Origin: Ophiobolus disseminans
Taxonomy: Eukaryota; Ascomycota; Dothideomycetes; Pleosporales; Phaeosphaeriaceae
DNA length: 64,000 bases
Assembly (NCBI GenBank): GCA_010093685.1
Contig: MU006238.1
Coordinates: 624,129-688,128 of the forward strand
Reading direction: 5' to 3'
Shown here piece after piece: positions 32,687 to 42,982 of this stretch. The notes under the pieces are model-generated. The model ran no database searches. It worked only from the letters and a program-made list of their open reading frames with translations, and was not told the origin of the DNA. Position 1 is the stretch's first letter, and the number at the start of each line of letters is the position of its first letter. The position numbers and the translations under genes were made by a program.

Positions 32687-34444
32687 TCAGACTGGCCGAC
32701 AACACAGCAGATTCTAACGCTAGTTGAGCTAGCTGTGCCATAGTTTATTCACGCTGCTACTGTATGTTGTTATGTTAACACAAAAGGAGGTGACCCTGAA
32801 GAGTACTTTAACAAGGTATTGCAGTATCCAAAGGCGACCTTTTCACAGCTTGATTGAACCTACCTTCCTGTTCTAGACCAATTGCTTGGCAAGCAGGAAG
32901 AGAAGGTTAAAGAAGATTGGCTGCATGTCTTCTGTGGAATTGTAGGTAGCATAGTTATCTTGGAGAGCCCACTCTCTGTCGGCGCCCATGCGCGTCTTCT
33001 TTAAGTCCCACAGAGGCAAGTTGAGCGTTGACTGGACGCCTTGCACTTGGTTCTTAGTATTCCCAACAACAAGCATGTTCCAATCAGGCTCCTGCACTTA
33101 TCTTTTTGTAAGTTCCTTGTTGAGTCCCAGAAACAGGGAAAGAGCCTGTTCTGGGTGAACAAGAAAAGCACACACTAAAAGCTTGCATTGAGCTGCATTG
33201 AGCTTATGTCTGGACCAAGCAGCCTATGTTGGAACATGTGCAACCTCCTTGGACCTGGGGTGCTGAAGAGCGAGATCGACGTTGAAATAATGGCTAGCAG
33301 TCTCTCGCATGAGCTGCAGTATGCGTGTTGCTACTGACCAGTCATCTCATATAGAGTAAGGAGCACATCGTCGACGGTGATATAGCGCACATCTTCCTCC
33401 AGAAGCACCTTCTCCATTGGCTCGAAGTCATGAGTTTGATAAGAGAGTCAACCCGATGCGTTGACTTGCTTAACAGCCTTCAGGCACTTACAGGCGTAAG
33501 TTGGGCTCCATTCATAATTCGTCTTAGTGCTGTGCTAATATGCAGGATAGCCATCTGCAAATATTGTTTGAAGCTTGCTACACGACGCTACGCGGTTTGT
33601 GCTACGGTTCCAGTCTGTGCTTGTAGATGCGCCGCTGCAGATATATTATTCTGCACTTGTGTTCGCACTAGAGAGAAGTCTGGTATGACGAACTTTTGTG
33701 GACCAGGTACCAAAGAAGTTTGAGATGCTGTCAATGAAAGAAGCTGAATGGGACGCTTGTCGCAGCATGCTGGAGGGCCATTCCTCCTATGTTAGCGCGG
33801 TGGCCTTCTTGCCAGACGGGCAGCTGGTCGCGTTGGCATCCTATAACAATACCGTACGGCTGTGGGAGGCGGCCACAGGGACCTGTCGCAGCACGCTGGA
33901 GGGCCATTCCTNNNNNNNNNNNNNNNNNNNNNNNNNNNNNNNNNNNNNNNNNNNNNNNNNNNNNNNNNNNNNNNNNAACAATACCGTACGGCTGTGGGAG
34001 GCGGCCACAGGGACCTGTCGCAGCACGCTGGAGGGCCATTCCTCAGAAGTCAGCGCAGTGGCCTTCTTGACAGACGGGCAGCTGGTTGCGTTGGCATCCT
34101 ACAACAATACAGTACGGCTGTGGGAGGCGGCCACAGGGACCTGTTGCAGCACGCTGGAGGGCTATTCCAATTACATTTTGGACATGACGTTTTCTCCTGA
34201 TGGCCAGGTCCTCTACACTAATGCTGGCAATATTTCTTTGTCAGCCCTCTTCATTGTACTGTCCTCTCCTTGGCAACAAGAGCAGTCTTCTAATATCCTA
34301 TTGCACGATCAGTGGGTATTGTGCAACCAACAACGCTTCCTATGTCTCCTGTCTGAGTATTGAACTTTCCATACAACAGTATACACCAACACAGTCTGTT
34401 TAGGTCTCGTATCTGGCCACGTAGTCTTACTTAAGGTTCTATAA
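32687..34444 (+). pseudogene. Decayed NACHT-WD40 (NLR/STAND) gene, 5' truncated
   Basis: From SDWPTTQQILTLVELAVP at 32687 a protein of the NACHT-WD40 class can be followed to TAA 34442-34444. It shows the end of the NACHT region (KATFSQLD, TYLPVLDQLLGKQEEKVKED, LESPLSVGAHARLL), the linker helices (FLQKHLLHWLEVMSL) and then WD40 units of 42 residues (GHSSYVSAVAFLPDGQ..). In-frame stops are TAG 32741, TGA 32855, TAA 33002, TGA 33029, TAA 33176, TGA 33569, TGA 33686 and TGA 34361. TAG 33352 lies in the shifted frame. One base is missing near 33335, and another slip lies near 33560. A GTAAGT...CAG intron (about 33496-33545) is kept. Most stops fit CGA, CAA or TGG changed by C-to-T or G-to-A. Such proteins act in fungal self/non-self recognition, but this copy cannot. 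Confidence 0.88.
33912..33976. other. Assembly gap (65 N) inside the WD40 repeat
   Basis: The gap lies between two nearly identical 126-bp WD40 units. Unit starts on the two sides of the gap are 132 bp apart, so the gap length is an estimate and the true array may hold more units. Confidence 0.95.
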
Positions 34445-35127
34445 TTTTATACGTGCATTCCGGCCACTTCTGCCGCATCAGTATACCTTCTTCACTTATT
34501 TAAAAAAAAAGTTTTGTTAGAGGGACGGGGATGCAAGGAACTATATACACAAAATATTTGCTACATAGAAGCTTCAGGAACATACATATGTACGAGAGTC
34601 TCTTCAAGTTACTCAGCTTAAATTATAATGTAATACAATTGAATCTTGGCCATGCCTGTTAATTAGCCCGAGCTAAGCCACAGCTACAACAGCTGCTAGG
34701 GATAGATTACGCAGTGATGATTACATCAGACGTGCAGGGCTACTTGGCGCGATCCGAGGTACAAGTCACTGCAGCAATCTTGCATAAACATAAGTGGCGC
34801 AGCAACCACAAAGCTAGACATGACTTACTGTGTTGTTATATAATTACCAGAATATTACAGCACTTACTCATAAGTATTGCAGGCGCTAGGGGCGTCTAGG
34901 AGGTGCTGCAGCAAAGCAGTACTATCACGCAGAAAAAGAAGACTGCTTGTAACTTTTGCGTAGAGCTAGCAATAACAACGTATTCTTTATATAGAAGGAT
35001 AGAGAAGTGCTTATAAGTAGCATAACTATATCAGTAATACCGTCTAGTAGCTAATAGTGATATGTGCAAGGATTGTGGTCTGTTTGAATTTAAAGCACCC
35101 CTCGTTCGTCTCAGCACGGAGGGTGTC
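34445..35127. other. AT-rich stretch, no gene seen
   Basis: AT-rich sequence after the NLR relic, with a T/A-rich run near 34497-34512 and no coding signal. It looks like mutated repeat DNA. Confidence 0.4.
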
Positions 35128-35157
35128 TCAGCACGGAGGGTGTCCCAGCACACAGGG
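35109..35157. repeat. 17-bp tandem repeat at the 3' end of a membrane-protein gene
   Basis: Two exact copies of TCTCAGCACGGAGGGTG at 35109-35125 and 35126-35142, and a third, degenerate copy to 35157. The stop codon of the minus-strand gene falls inside it. Confidence 0.8.
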
Positions 35158-35649
35158 AGGGATGTTACTCCCGCCAGTCCTACTTCCCTCTTCCCCCCTA
35201 CTTGCCCCATTCCTACTTCCTCCCTCTCTACCTCCCGTCCTACTCCCACTCCCTACATTCCGTCTCTCCCTCAGCACCTCCTTCTTCGCCAGCATCACAG
35301 CCAGCGCATGCCAAATGAAACACGACAAGCCGCCAAACAAGACTAGAACGGCAGCGACAATGGCGACGATGGCGGGCATCGAGAGCGATGTTCCTTCGGC
35401 GTTGGGGTTGAGGGCAGAGGTTAGGAGGGCTTGCGGTGCTTGGATGAGGGTGGGAATGGGAGTGGGGAGGGATGGAGTGGTGGAGAAGGAGGAGGAGGAG
35501 GAGGAGGAGGAGGAGGAGGAGGAAAATGGTGTTGGGTGGGATGCAGTGGTGAAAGTAGAGGAGAGAGAGGTGGAAGGGGAGGAAGTAGAGACGAGGGAGG
35601 TGGTGATGGTGCTGTTATCAGGCATGTGGTATGGATAAAACGGCGCCAT
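35128..35649 (-). CDS. Ser-rich single-pass membrane protein (173 aa)
   Basis: A single exon starting at ATG 35649, or at ATG 35625 eight codons later. The N-terminal 90 residues are almost only Ser, Thr and Pro, including a run of Ser encoded by a GAG/CTC trinucleotide repeat. One membrane segment follows (MPAIVAIVAAVLVLFGGLSC, about residues 91-113), then a basic, Gly/Arg/Ser-rich tail. There is no cleavable signal peptide, so the membrane segment may act as a signal anchor. The design matches small wall-stress-sensor-like proteins, but no domain is recognised. The C-terminal residues are read from the 17-bp tandem repeat and would vary with copy number. Confidence 0.55.
   Translation of the reverse strand: MAPFYPYHMPDNSTITTSLVSTSSPSTSLSSTFTTASHPTPFSSSSSSSSSSSSFSTTPSLPTPIPTLIQAPQALLTSALNPNAEGTSLSMPAIVAIVAAVLVLFGGLSCFIWHALAVMLAKKEVLRERRNVGSGSRTGGREGGSRNGASRGEEGSRTGGSNIPPCVLGHPPC
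35482..35523. repeat. GGA trinucleotide repeat
   Basis: About 12 units encode the poly-Ser run of the minus-strand membrane protein. Confidence 0.85.
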
Positions 35650-36639
35650 ATATGCCTGCTGATGTGTGAAAGCTCTAGGCCAGTGTTTGTTGCTTTTAGT
35701 GTTGGATATGCTATGTCAGGGCGGAAATATGAAGAGTATTTGAAGGGTGACACGTGTGGACAATGTGGTCGGTGTTGTGTAACAGACATTGTGAGGATGA
35801 GGGTTGTGTGGTGGGAAACAACGCTCTTTGAAGGTAGTAAATTTGTGGTTCAGAAGGAGGATGAAAGGACGCTTGGGGTGAGAATGGTGCGATGAGGTGG
35901 TGAGTGTATTGAAGCGTATGGTACTTGGAACGGTGTTTTGACTGTCTTTCCTAGATGGCACACCATGATTTGTGCAATGATTATGGCATATATACCATTT
36001 CTGTTGTGTTACTCATTATATCGTGCATTGTTTGGTAGTGGACGAGACTGAATGCTTGCGTCAAGTGTGGGGTTGTTCGAGGCAGGGGCCATCGCTAGCG
36101 TGGATGCACTCCACCTCCATGCAGGTGTCTTTCCCGGTGACTTTCATCGTCAGACCACCTCGCCCACCATCGCATCGCCAACATGCTCGTAGGACCTGTC
36201 TCTAGACTTAAATTTGCAGATCTACTTTTCTTCACCCAATGAGGCCACCAGACTTGCGATGTCGCGATCAGAAGAAGCGAGGACGCGCCGGCACTGTCTT
36301 GGCCTCGCCCTCTACCTCGCATCGACGCGCAAATCTTCTCGCGCAGTACACCCTTTTCACGGAATAATTAGAGGTAGCAGTCGTGAGAACTTGATGGGTG
36401 GGGTCAGTGGGGGCCCACTCGTGATTATATTTGAGGCACGACGAAACACGCGGTAAAAGACTGTGGTTGATGGAAACCGATGTTGGATGGTCTATTCTAT
36501 CTCGCGATATAACAGCAAAAACCGTCTAACTAACTCCAATCCAGTAAAAATGAAAATGAATGCGAATATTTACAAACGAAAAGTAACTTCCAGCTTCCAC
36601 CGTGCCTCATCATCGTCCACCACACGCCCCGACACTACT
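35650..36639. other. Intergenic (1 kb), no gene seen
   Basis: Short frames only. No domain, splice pattern or repeat is evident. Confidence 0.4.
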
Positions 36640-37486
36640 CTAGCACTGTCCGCCGATAGCGTTCAAGTCCATCGGCTTGAACACAGATGAGAGAGTGACT
36701 CCTGGCACTGCGCTACAGTTCTTCTCCTTGTACTCGATGTTGAAGACGGCGAGGCCCGCCTTTGTGACAGGCGCATACCTGTCGCACTCCTCCTGTTCAT
36801 GGCACTCTTCATTGACGGCGAATTGAATGTCCGAAAGGACATCGAGAATCATATCCAGAGAGTTCTTAAGCCCAATAGCGAGGTTGTTGTTGCGCGCAAC
36901 GTCAGCCATATACTTGACATAGTCAGCATATGCGGACCGGGGGTATCCGTAGCCATCTTGGTTTCCATCCTGTGGGCATATTGTTAGTTCCGGACCAAAG
37001 CACACTATGATACAATTAACTTACAAAACCGTCAACATTGTCAGGATCGATCGCCGAGCATCCAGCCTTCGCCGCGGCCTCAATGCGCTTCTTCATGATC
37101 ACCCTCGCCGTTTCGCTCTTCACATTGACCCAGTTCTCGCCAGGCCACTCCTTGCCGAGAGGCTTGCCAAAGTCCGATGAACCAAAGTCTTTGGCATCTT
37201 TGCGCCAGTTCTCACGAGACCCGGCGCTGAAGTAGCAAATAACCTGCTTAGTCTTGGCGAGTTCCTTGATTGTGGTTGTGTCGCCTGCCTCGGTGAGGTC
37301 GAGGAGATCGATGTCGATGACGGTGCCTGGGGCTTTCTTCAAGGTAGCGAGGTCTGTGTTCTCGCTGTTGAGGACGATGTCCCAGACAGTGCCGGCGGGG
37401 AACTTGGCTACAGCTCGGTTCTCAAGAGGAGACGCGTTGGCTAGGCTGGCGGCGCCGGCAAGAGCGAGAATGGTGGAATAATGCAT
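36640..37486 (-). CDS. Secreted GH114-type glycosidase (spherulin-4/polygalactosaminidase-like, 263 aa)
   Basis: The exons are 37486-37025 and 36969-36640. The 55-nt GTAAGT...CAG intron joins NVDGF to DGNQDGYGYP. A signal peptide (MHYSTILALAGAASLANA) is followed by a TIM-barrel-like GH114 domain: WDIVLNSE at the first strand, VIDIDL, VICYFSAGSRENWRKDA and AIDPDNVDGF with its acidic residues, and later FNIEYKEKNC. GH114 enzymes cleave alpha-1,4-linked polygalactosamine or galactosaminogalactan, a fungal matrix polysaccharide. The protein may therefore remodel the fungus's own extracellular polymer. The length of 263 is normal for the family. Confidence 0.9.
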
Positions 37487-38660
37487 AGTGAGTGAGAGTG
37501 AAGAAGATGCTGATGATGAATGTGGAAAGACTGTGGTGGTGTGATGCTTTCCTTAAGTGCTGTTCCGGTAGCTTTATATGCTGAGTATCTCCTGAAAGGT
37601 ACGCACATTACATGCTCGTTTCGATCGCACGGCTGATGGCGGATGGTCACGAATCACAAGAGCATCGCATTGACGGTTGGATCAAGGTAAAGTTCACCAA
37701 CAACGACGCTTGTTCGTCGTCATATCTTACAGCCCTAGCGGCTGTTCTCTGTTGCGTTGACTTATTGCTGACAGCTTACAGGCGCAGTCGACAATGAGGT
37801 ACTAGCGCAAGGACGCCATCTGAACAGCGCTCGTCCCATGAGCCCAGAAGTAGATCGTGCTTGTGTAACGACTATTCTAGAACGATCGAGGAATACCTGC
37901 ACTAGCTTCAACCAGGCCCGTATGTGCCCTATTTTCGTGCTTACTATAGGAGGTTTACGCACGTACATGGTAAGCAAAAGACGCCGCAACTACTTCAGGT
38001 TAGCGTGACTCATCGGAAACACGGATAGCTAATGATCGTAGAGATTCATGACTCGAAAGGATTCTTCCATGTCATTTCCGCATAAGAACTTCGCCTCATT
38101 CTCCTGCGCATTGTCCAAGTGGATCCGTTTGCAAAATCACCACCAACATCATCCTTAATCTTGCGCTCAAGATGGCGAGGAAAGGTGCCCACGATCCAGT
38201 TTCGCAGCTTTCAAACTAATTGCTGATTGTATCAGAGTCGCCTGATCTCGACCGTGTGGGAAATTAGCAACGGACACTGCCACCTCCCACGCGCAGGTGA
38301 CCTGCAAAGTTTGCAAGGTTACTGAACAGGCCAATGAAGTGCTTTGGCTGTCAGTTGGCATTACAACGCGAGGCGACTACCACTGGGATATCATAGAACG
38401 TTGGCAAAACGAGATGCACGAGCGTGCAAATATTGGCGGCCAGCGTGTGCCGCCATAGCCCTTCGACCTTGGAGTAAAGCCGAAGGAACGAGGCACATTC
38501 CTCACTACGAAAATGACGAAAGCCTGCAGTTTCATTAAGGAACCTCAAGTGACATTGTGTCAAGACATGGCCAAAACGGATGTGCAAAAGTGCGCAGAAA
38601 TTGACTATCATTCGGAAGCATTATATTGCATCTTCGAAAGAAGTTCAAAGCTAGCTCACG
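37487..38660. other. Intergenic (1.2 kb), no gene seen
   Basis: The left end is the promoter of the GH114 gene. The remaining frames are short and not protein-like. Confidence 0.4.
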
Positions 38661-38981
38661 TTACCTGAACCTGAGATCCAACGGACTTAACACCTCCATA
38701 CGAGATATCCTCTCAGGCTTCCTGAGGAAAGACTGTATTTGGTTTTCGGCATCAGGACTGAGCTCTTGTGGTTCTACGTCTCCTTCCGTTTCCCTCGCGA
38801 CTTGTTTGTTGTGACGGTGTCTTACTACTGTATAGCGAACTATGACGAAGATGAGGAAGCTGAAAAAGAATGGCGAAAAGATGCAGATGGGGATCAGCCA
38901 GGGTAGTGGGAGTTGGTACGGGCCGACTTTGATGTCTTCGGCATTTTGACCTGAGGGGGTAATTGTGGGTATGGAACTCAT
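38661..38981 (-). CDS. Small single-pass membrane protein (106 aa)
   Basis: A single exon from ATG 38981. A short outer part (MSSIPTITPSGQNAEDIKVG) is followed by a strongly hydrophobic segment (about residues 28-50, LIPICIFSPFFFSFLIFVIV) and a cytoplasmic tail with RHRHNKQ after the membrane. There is no signal peptide, and no family is recognised. It is the first of four minus-strand single-pass proteins in a row (38.6-43 kb). Confidence 0.5.
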   Translation of the reverse strand: MSSIPTITPSGQNAEDIKVGPYQLPLPWLIPICIFSPFFFSFLIFVIVRYTVVRHRHNKQVARETEGDVEPQELSPDAENQIQSFLRKPERISRMEVLSPLDLRFR

Positions 38982-39300
38982 GATTGTTTGATGAGGAGTT
39001 GGTGCGCAAGAAGATGGTGAGTAAAGGGTGCGTAATTGCAGCTATTAGAGAGATATCTACGAGGCGGTGCATGGGGATAAGGTATGAATGGAGCAAAGAA
39101 GGAGAAAGCACAATGTTCAATGAATGGAGGGTACATAGGTGAGTGGATAAGGATGTTCATTGTTACATTGTGCTGTCTAACTAATATCACAGAATCCTTT
39201 CACACGGCGTTGAGCGAAGCAGTTAGACCTCCAACCCGAATCTAGGGGAGATCTAGGTCAGCATGTGCTAGCTTTCAAGATGGGACGTGATGAACTGCCT

Positions 39301-40269
39301 CTACCGACCCCAGGCATGGCCGTGCGATCGATGCGGCGAGCTTATTGGTGAGACATCGTCGTAGGTATGACCCTTCGGAACGTACACCGACCTAGAGAAA
39401 TCAGTACCTGGAGATACCGGACTGGGAATCTTGCTTGGCCGAACACGATGAGATTGATGGCGGCGCGAGTTGACTGGTTGCGTTACGATCGGAGGGGGAC
39501 GACGAGCATCGCCATGCTTAATCTTTGTAGGTACACGTGCTGGTCGAGAGGGGTGATGTAGAGGTTGCGACTGGAATTTATCGGCTCCAAACGAAGTGCC
39601 CCATCCCTGAGCTTGAGCAAGCTGCGATGGATCAACACCAAATGAGGACGCGGACTGCTCGTCTCCACGACCAGCCCGTTTTGAGCGGAGATGATTCTCG
39701 GCGGCCATGACATTGTTTTGATGCGACAAGTCCGCCGTGTCCGCTGCATTCCAACCATATGGCTGGTTTGTTGGCTGTCGATGATGTTGGTGTCGCTCGG
39801 CGCGCGTGCGCTTTGCTTCATCGATGACATCTTTGGCCGAAAGATCTTTGAGACGATGGGACTTGCCCATCTCCGCGTTCGATCGCTTGCCGCGGGTGTT
39901 ACTTCTGCGGCGGCGGATGCAGCAGAAGACTAACAACGCAACTACCAAGACAGCTACACCTGTGATGCCACCGATAATGGCTGTAGTGTTGGAGCCAACA
40001 GAGGAGCTGGAAGCGGCAGGCGCTGTGCTTTTACCCGCAGGCGCTGTATTTTTACTCGCAGCCGGTTTGTACATCTTGAAGACTACACCAGTGGCATCTG
40101 AAGCAGGCATCCTGACGGTGGTCCGAGTGACCTTGACTTGCGAGGTTTGCTGAGACACGCCAGTTACTGATGCAACTGCTCTACGCGATAGCGTATGAAT
40201 CTGTGCGGTAACTATGCTGGTAGTGGGAGTGGCGGTAGATGGCCAGTCGAAACTGACTAAACCTGACAT
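39301..40269 (-). CDS. Single-pass membrane protein with Ser/Thr stalk and long basic tail (322 aa)
   Basis: Single exon. I chose ATG 40269 (MSGLVSFDWPSTATPTTS) because the text upstream is not stalk-like, but the frame is open to an ATG at 40539, which would add 90 residues. A Thr/Ser/Ala-rich outer part ends in ASSSSVGSNTT. One membrane segment (AIIGGITGVAVLVVALLVFC) follows, then the stop-transfer RRRRSNTRGKR and a tail of about 190 residues rich in His, Gln, Arg and Pro. The plan is that of Mid2-like or Wsc-like sensors, without their Cys domain. Function is unknown. Confidence 0.6.
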   Translation of the reverse strand: MSGLVSFDWPSTATPTTSIVTAQIHTLSRRAVASVTGVSQQTSQVKVTRTTVRMPASDATGVVFKMYKPAASKNTAPAGKSTAPAASSSSVGSNTTAIIGGITGVAVLVVALLVFCCIRRRRSNTRGKRSNAEMGKSHRLKDLSAKDVIDEAKRTRAERHQHHRQPTNQPYGWNAADTADLSHQNNVMAAENHLRSKRAGRGDEQSASSFGVDPSQLAQAQGWGTSFGADKFQSQPLHHPSRPARVPTKIKHGDARRPPPIVTQPVNSRRHQSHRVRPSKIPSPVSPGTDFSRSVYVPKGHTYDDVSPISSPHRSHGHAWGR

Positions 40270-40965
40270 GGCTGATGAGTTTGATGTTTGGTCCTTGAGT
40301 ATGTTGGTGTAAGATGTTGCGATGCAATGAAGAAGTCCAGTATTGTGGGCTTGTTGTATTTGCGCAGATATCAGTTCAGATTCGACCTGGAACATTATGT
40401 CGGAAACAGCTAAATGCTGGCGAAGTGATCCGACAATGTACATTGTGCGCAGACTGTGAAAGGCATTGTTTACTTCACGCATAACGGCGCCTTTTGCACT
40501 ATACCTTCGGGATAACCTTACGGATTTCAGGCCGGCCATTGAAACTTTGTAATGTCACAACGAGTGAACAAATTGCAGGACGCATAGCGCATTCGTCTTC
40601 TTTTGTAAGATAATTGGTGAGATTAACTATGCGACAAACCTGTTCGTTTCTGGGCGATTCTTCCAGAAGCTCTGAGACATATTGTGTGAGTTCCGTCAAG
40701 CTCACATGTGCTGGAAATGCAAGAAGTGGAGTGGAACATGACTCTCAGCAATGATCAAACTTGAAACTACAGGGTAAGACAAACACCATACATGAGGTAT
40801 GCAAAGAGGTTCCGCGCTCAAAAGATCGCCATGGTGCAGGGCTGGCATAAAAGTATAGGAAGAAGTATAATGCGCGCTGTTGACTTCTTAGATTTAGACT
40901 ACAGTGTTTCTTGGCCGACCTCAAGAAGTATGAAGTGCGAATAATCAGGCTACTTTGGGATTTCA
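40270..40965. other. Intergenic or 5' extension
   Basis: Contains the possible 90-codon N-terminal extension of the gene to the left. Otherwise no gene is seen. Confidence 0.35.
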
Positions 40966-41904
40966 TCATCGCTCACTCTCCACAATCGTGCTCAATGAAT
41001 CCCGCCGGTATGGTGCTGCAGCATGTCGCTGCAAGCGCAACGCGCGATTGCTGTCTGTTCGACGTTGATGTTTGTAAGGCATGGGCACGTTGTCCATGCG
41101 TGGTGCTGCTCCAATTCCTGACAACGGGTATGTGTCGTGACGTTCTGGAAGGGCGCTATCTGGACGAGCTTTCTTGCTTCCGCGGCGGGAACTACCGCCA
41201 CAGCAGTTGCAGACATTGATACCCCGAGCACATGCGTAAATCCAGTAAGCGAGAAGAAGGAACATTATCGCACCGACGACCGCGCCGACCACAATCCCTG
41301 CAGTCCTGCCAATTCGCCTGCCGTCGCTCTTCGATGTATGGGGCGTGTTGGTTGGAGTTGGTTGCGAGCTTTGAACTTCGGTGGACAACGCTGTCATCGA
41401 TGTACCGACGAGACTCGTTATTGGCGTAAGTGTAAAGTCCTGAAATGATGAACTCGGTGGCAGGGGGTGCGACGTGGTCACTGGTAGCGTAGTTGTGGTT
41501 GTTGGTCTTGGAGAAAATGCAGCTGGTGGCACGCTCGGAGCAGGGGTGGGTGCGACAATGACAACTGGCCCAGATGACTTGAAAGGGTCGATCCTTGAAC
41601 TTGACCTGGAGGGTCTGAAAGCGGGATCGGTGGGTTTAACCGGCGCTGGCTCGTTTGAAGTAGTCGTCGACATAAAGCTGGAGACATGTGTCGAACCCTT
41701 GGATGGGTTTGAACGTGGATCTGTAATAATAGCTAATAGCGAGCTAAGGTGGATAATAGACTGCACTGGCTCGGTAGCTTGTCGCATCTTCGGAATATCG
41801 GATGATGTTGGCATCGACTGGCCCGTTTTGAAGTGGGGTGTGGATAGCCTTAAGCTAGTCATAGTGTTTGCAGCCGCGGATGCGAGAATTAGTGGAAGAT
41901 ACAT
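40966..41904 (-). CDS. Single-pass membrane protein with Cys-rich inner segment (312 aa)
   Basis: I chose ATG 41904 because MYLPLILASAAANT is a credible signal peptide; the frame itself is open to 42039. A stalk of about 180 residues is rich in Pro, Thr and Ser. It is followed by a membrane segment (GIVVGAVVGAIMFLLLAYWI, near residue 215) and a juxtamembrane CNCCGGSSRRG motif, a likely palmitoylation site. A basic tail ends the protein. No named domain is recognised. The overlapping frame at 41855-42142 is a weaker alternative reading of the 5' end. Confidence 0.6.
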   Translation of the reverse strand: MYLPLILASAAANTMTSLRLSTPHFKTGQSMPTSSDIPKMRQATEPVQSIIHLSSLLAIITDPRSNPSKGSTHVSSFMSTTTSNEPAPVKPTDPAFRPSRSSSRIDPFKSSGPVVIVAPTPAPSVPPAAFSPRPTTTTTLPVTTSHPLPPSSSFQDFTLTPITSLVGTSMTALSTEVQSSQPTPTNTPHTSKSDGRRIGRTAGIVVGAVVGAIMFLLLAYWIYACARGINVCNCCGGSSRRGSKKARPDSALPERHDTYPLSGIGAAPRMDNVPMPYKHQRRTDSNRALRLQRHAAAPYRRDSLSTIVESER

Positions 41905-42346
41905 ATGGGGGTATGCGAACGCTTGTAGAGTTAGCGAGCGATACGAGCATGGGGATGATTTTAAGTTTGGAAATCCACTCCGTGTACAAAGTCGAGAATG
42001 ACATGCCACAATATGTGAGTTTTCTGATTGAATTCTCATCCACGCTCTTCAATACGGGAGGAAGTGTTTGCTGCGCTATAACTTCTTCATGTGAGATACA
42101 AGTCATAGAGATGGGAAGTTGAGGTGACGTGACAAACGCCATGGTAAATTGCCTTACATTGTAGGCTTGGTAAAGCAGGTCACTGCGTTGAGAGAGGAGA
42201 GAATGGGAGCATAGAATAGATATATACAATTTAAATTCGGTCAATGACAATTGCAAGATACGCGACTTTGGATTGCAGCCCTTCGACTTGCTGGTACTTC
42301 TTGGTGTCTTCGTGCCCGAGGGCTGATGTGGTCGATCGGAATATGG

Positions 42347-42982
42347 CTAATTCGCTGTGAGAGCGGAAGAATGAGTTGTAGGCGAGGCCGAAGGAAGGAG
42401 TGGTTGTTGATGGTAGTGCCGACCAGCGCCCGATTGCGGAATTGGTGCCTGTCTACTCTCAGAGGCCACTGGAGCTTTGCGGCGACTTCCAGTGCAACAA
42501 GAAGAGATAGCGAAGGGTTTCAGGCCTCGTCGATGTTGACGCCAGGCCCATAGTAGGCAAATGACAACGACAAGCGCAGCGACTCCTCCGAGTGCGATGA
42601 AAGCAATGCTACCAAAGTGGTCTTGTTTCGACTTCGTGGATGGCACATTGGCAGGGCTCGTAGTAGGGCTTAGTTCGGCCGACTGAGAGGCAGTGCTTAT
42701 CCAGGGTGGTACTGCCGGTGGCAACCAGGAAGGAACTGCTGACGGAGACCAGGAAGGAACGGCTGGCTGAGACCAGGCAGGGACGACCGGCTGAGACTAC
42801 GAAGAAACAGGCTCCGGTGTCCATGCCGGCACGGAGGGTAATACTGGGGTCCACAAACCACCTTGGCGGTGTGCAAGGGGTCTTGTTTGTAAAGGTCCGG
42901 TTGTTATTGTGGGAAAAGCGGGGAATGCCAGAGAAACATCGCTCATAGCCACAACTAGAGCCAAAATGGTAGAATAACACAT
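42347..42982 (-). pseudogene. Secreted-stalk single-pass membrane protein with premature TAG
   Basis: From ATG 42982 a signal peptide (MCYSTILALVVAMSDVSLA) opens a frame of 211 codons ending at 42347. It is interrupted once by TAG 42799-42797. The text on both sides is one repeat array of 7-8-residue units ending in Trp (SVPAW, VVPAW, AVPSW, AVPSW, AVPPW). The stop stands where a Trp would continue the array, so TGG to TAG is the simplest cause. After the repeat come a Ser/Thr part, a membrane segment (GSIAFIALGGVAALVVVICL) and a tail. It is a nonsense allele, a pseudogene or a consensus error. No family is recognised. Confidence 0.65.

Noticed and set aside
32873..33420. Minus-strand protein-like frame with HYFNVDLALQHP and LVCAFLVHPEQALSL
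   Set aside because: It is the antisense shadow of the NACHT-WD40 relic on the plus strand, which matches a known family from end to end.
35431..35895. Plus-strand Gly/Glu-rich frame
   Set aside because: It is the shadow of the poly-Ser membrane protein on the minus strand.
41855..42142. 95-codon minus-strand frame starting MAFVTSPQLPIS
   Set aside because: It overlaps the signal peptide of the better-supported membrane protein starting at 41904 and has no domain.
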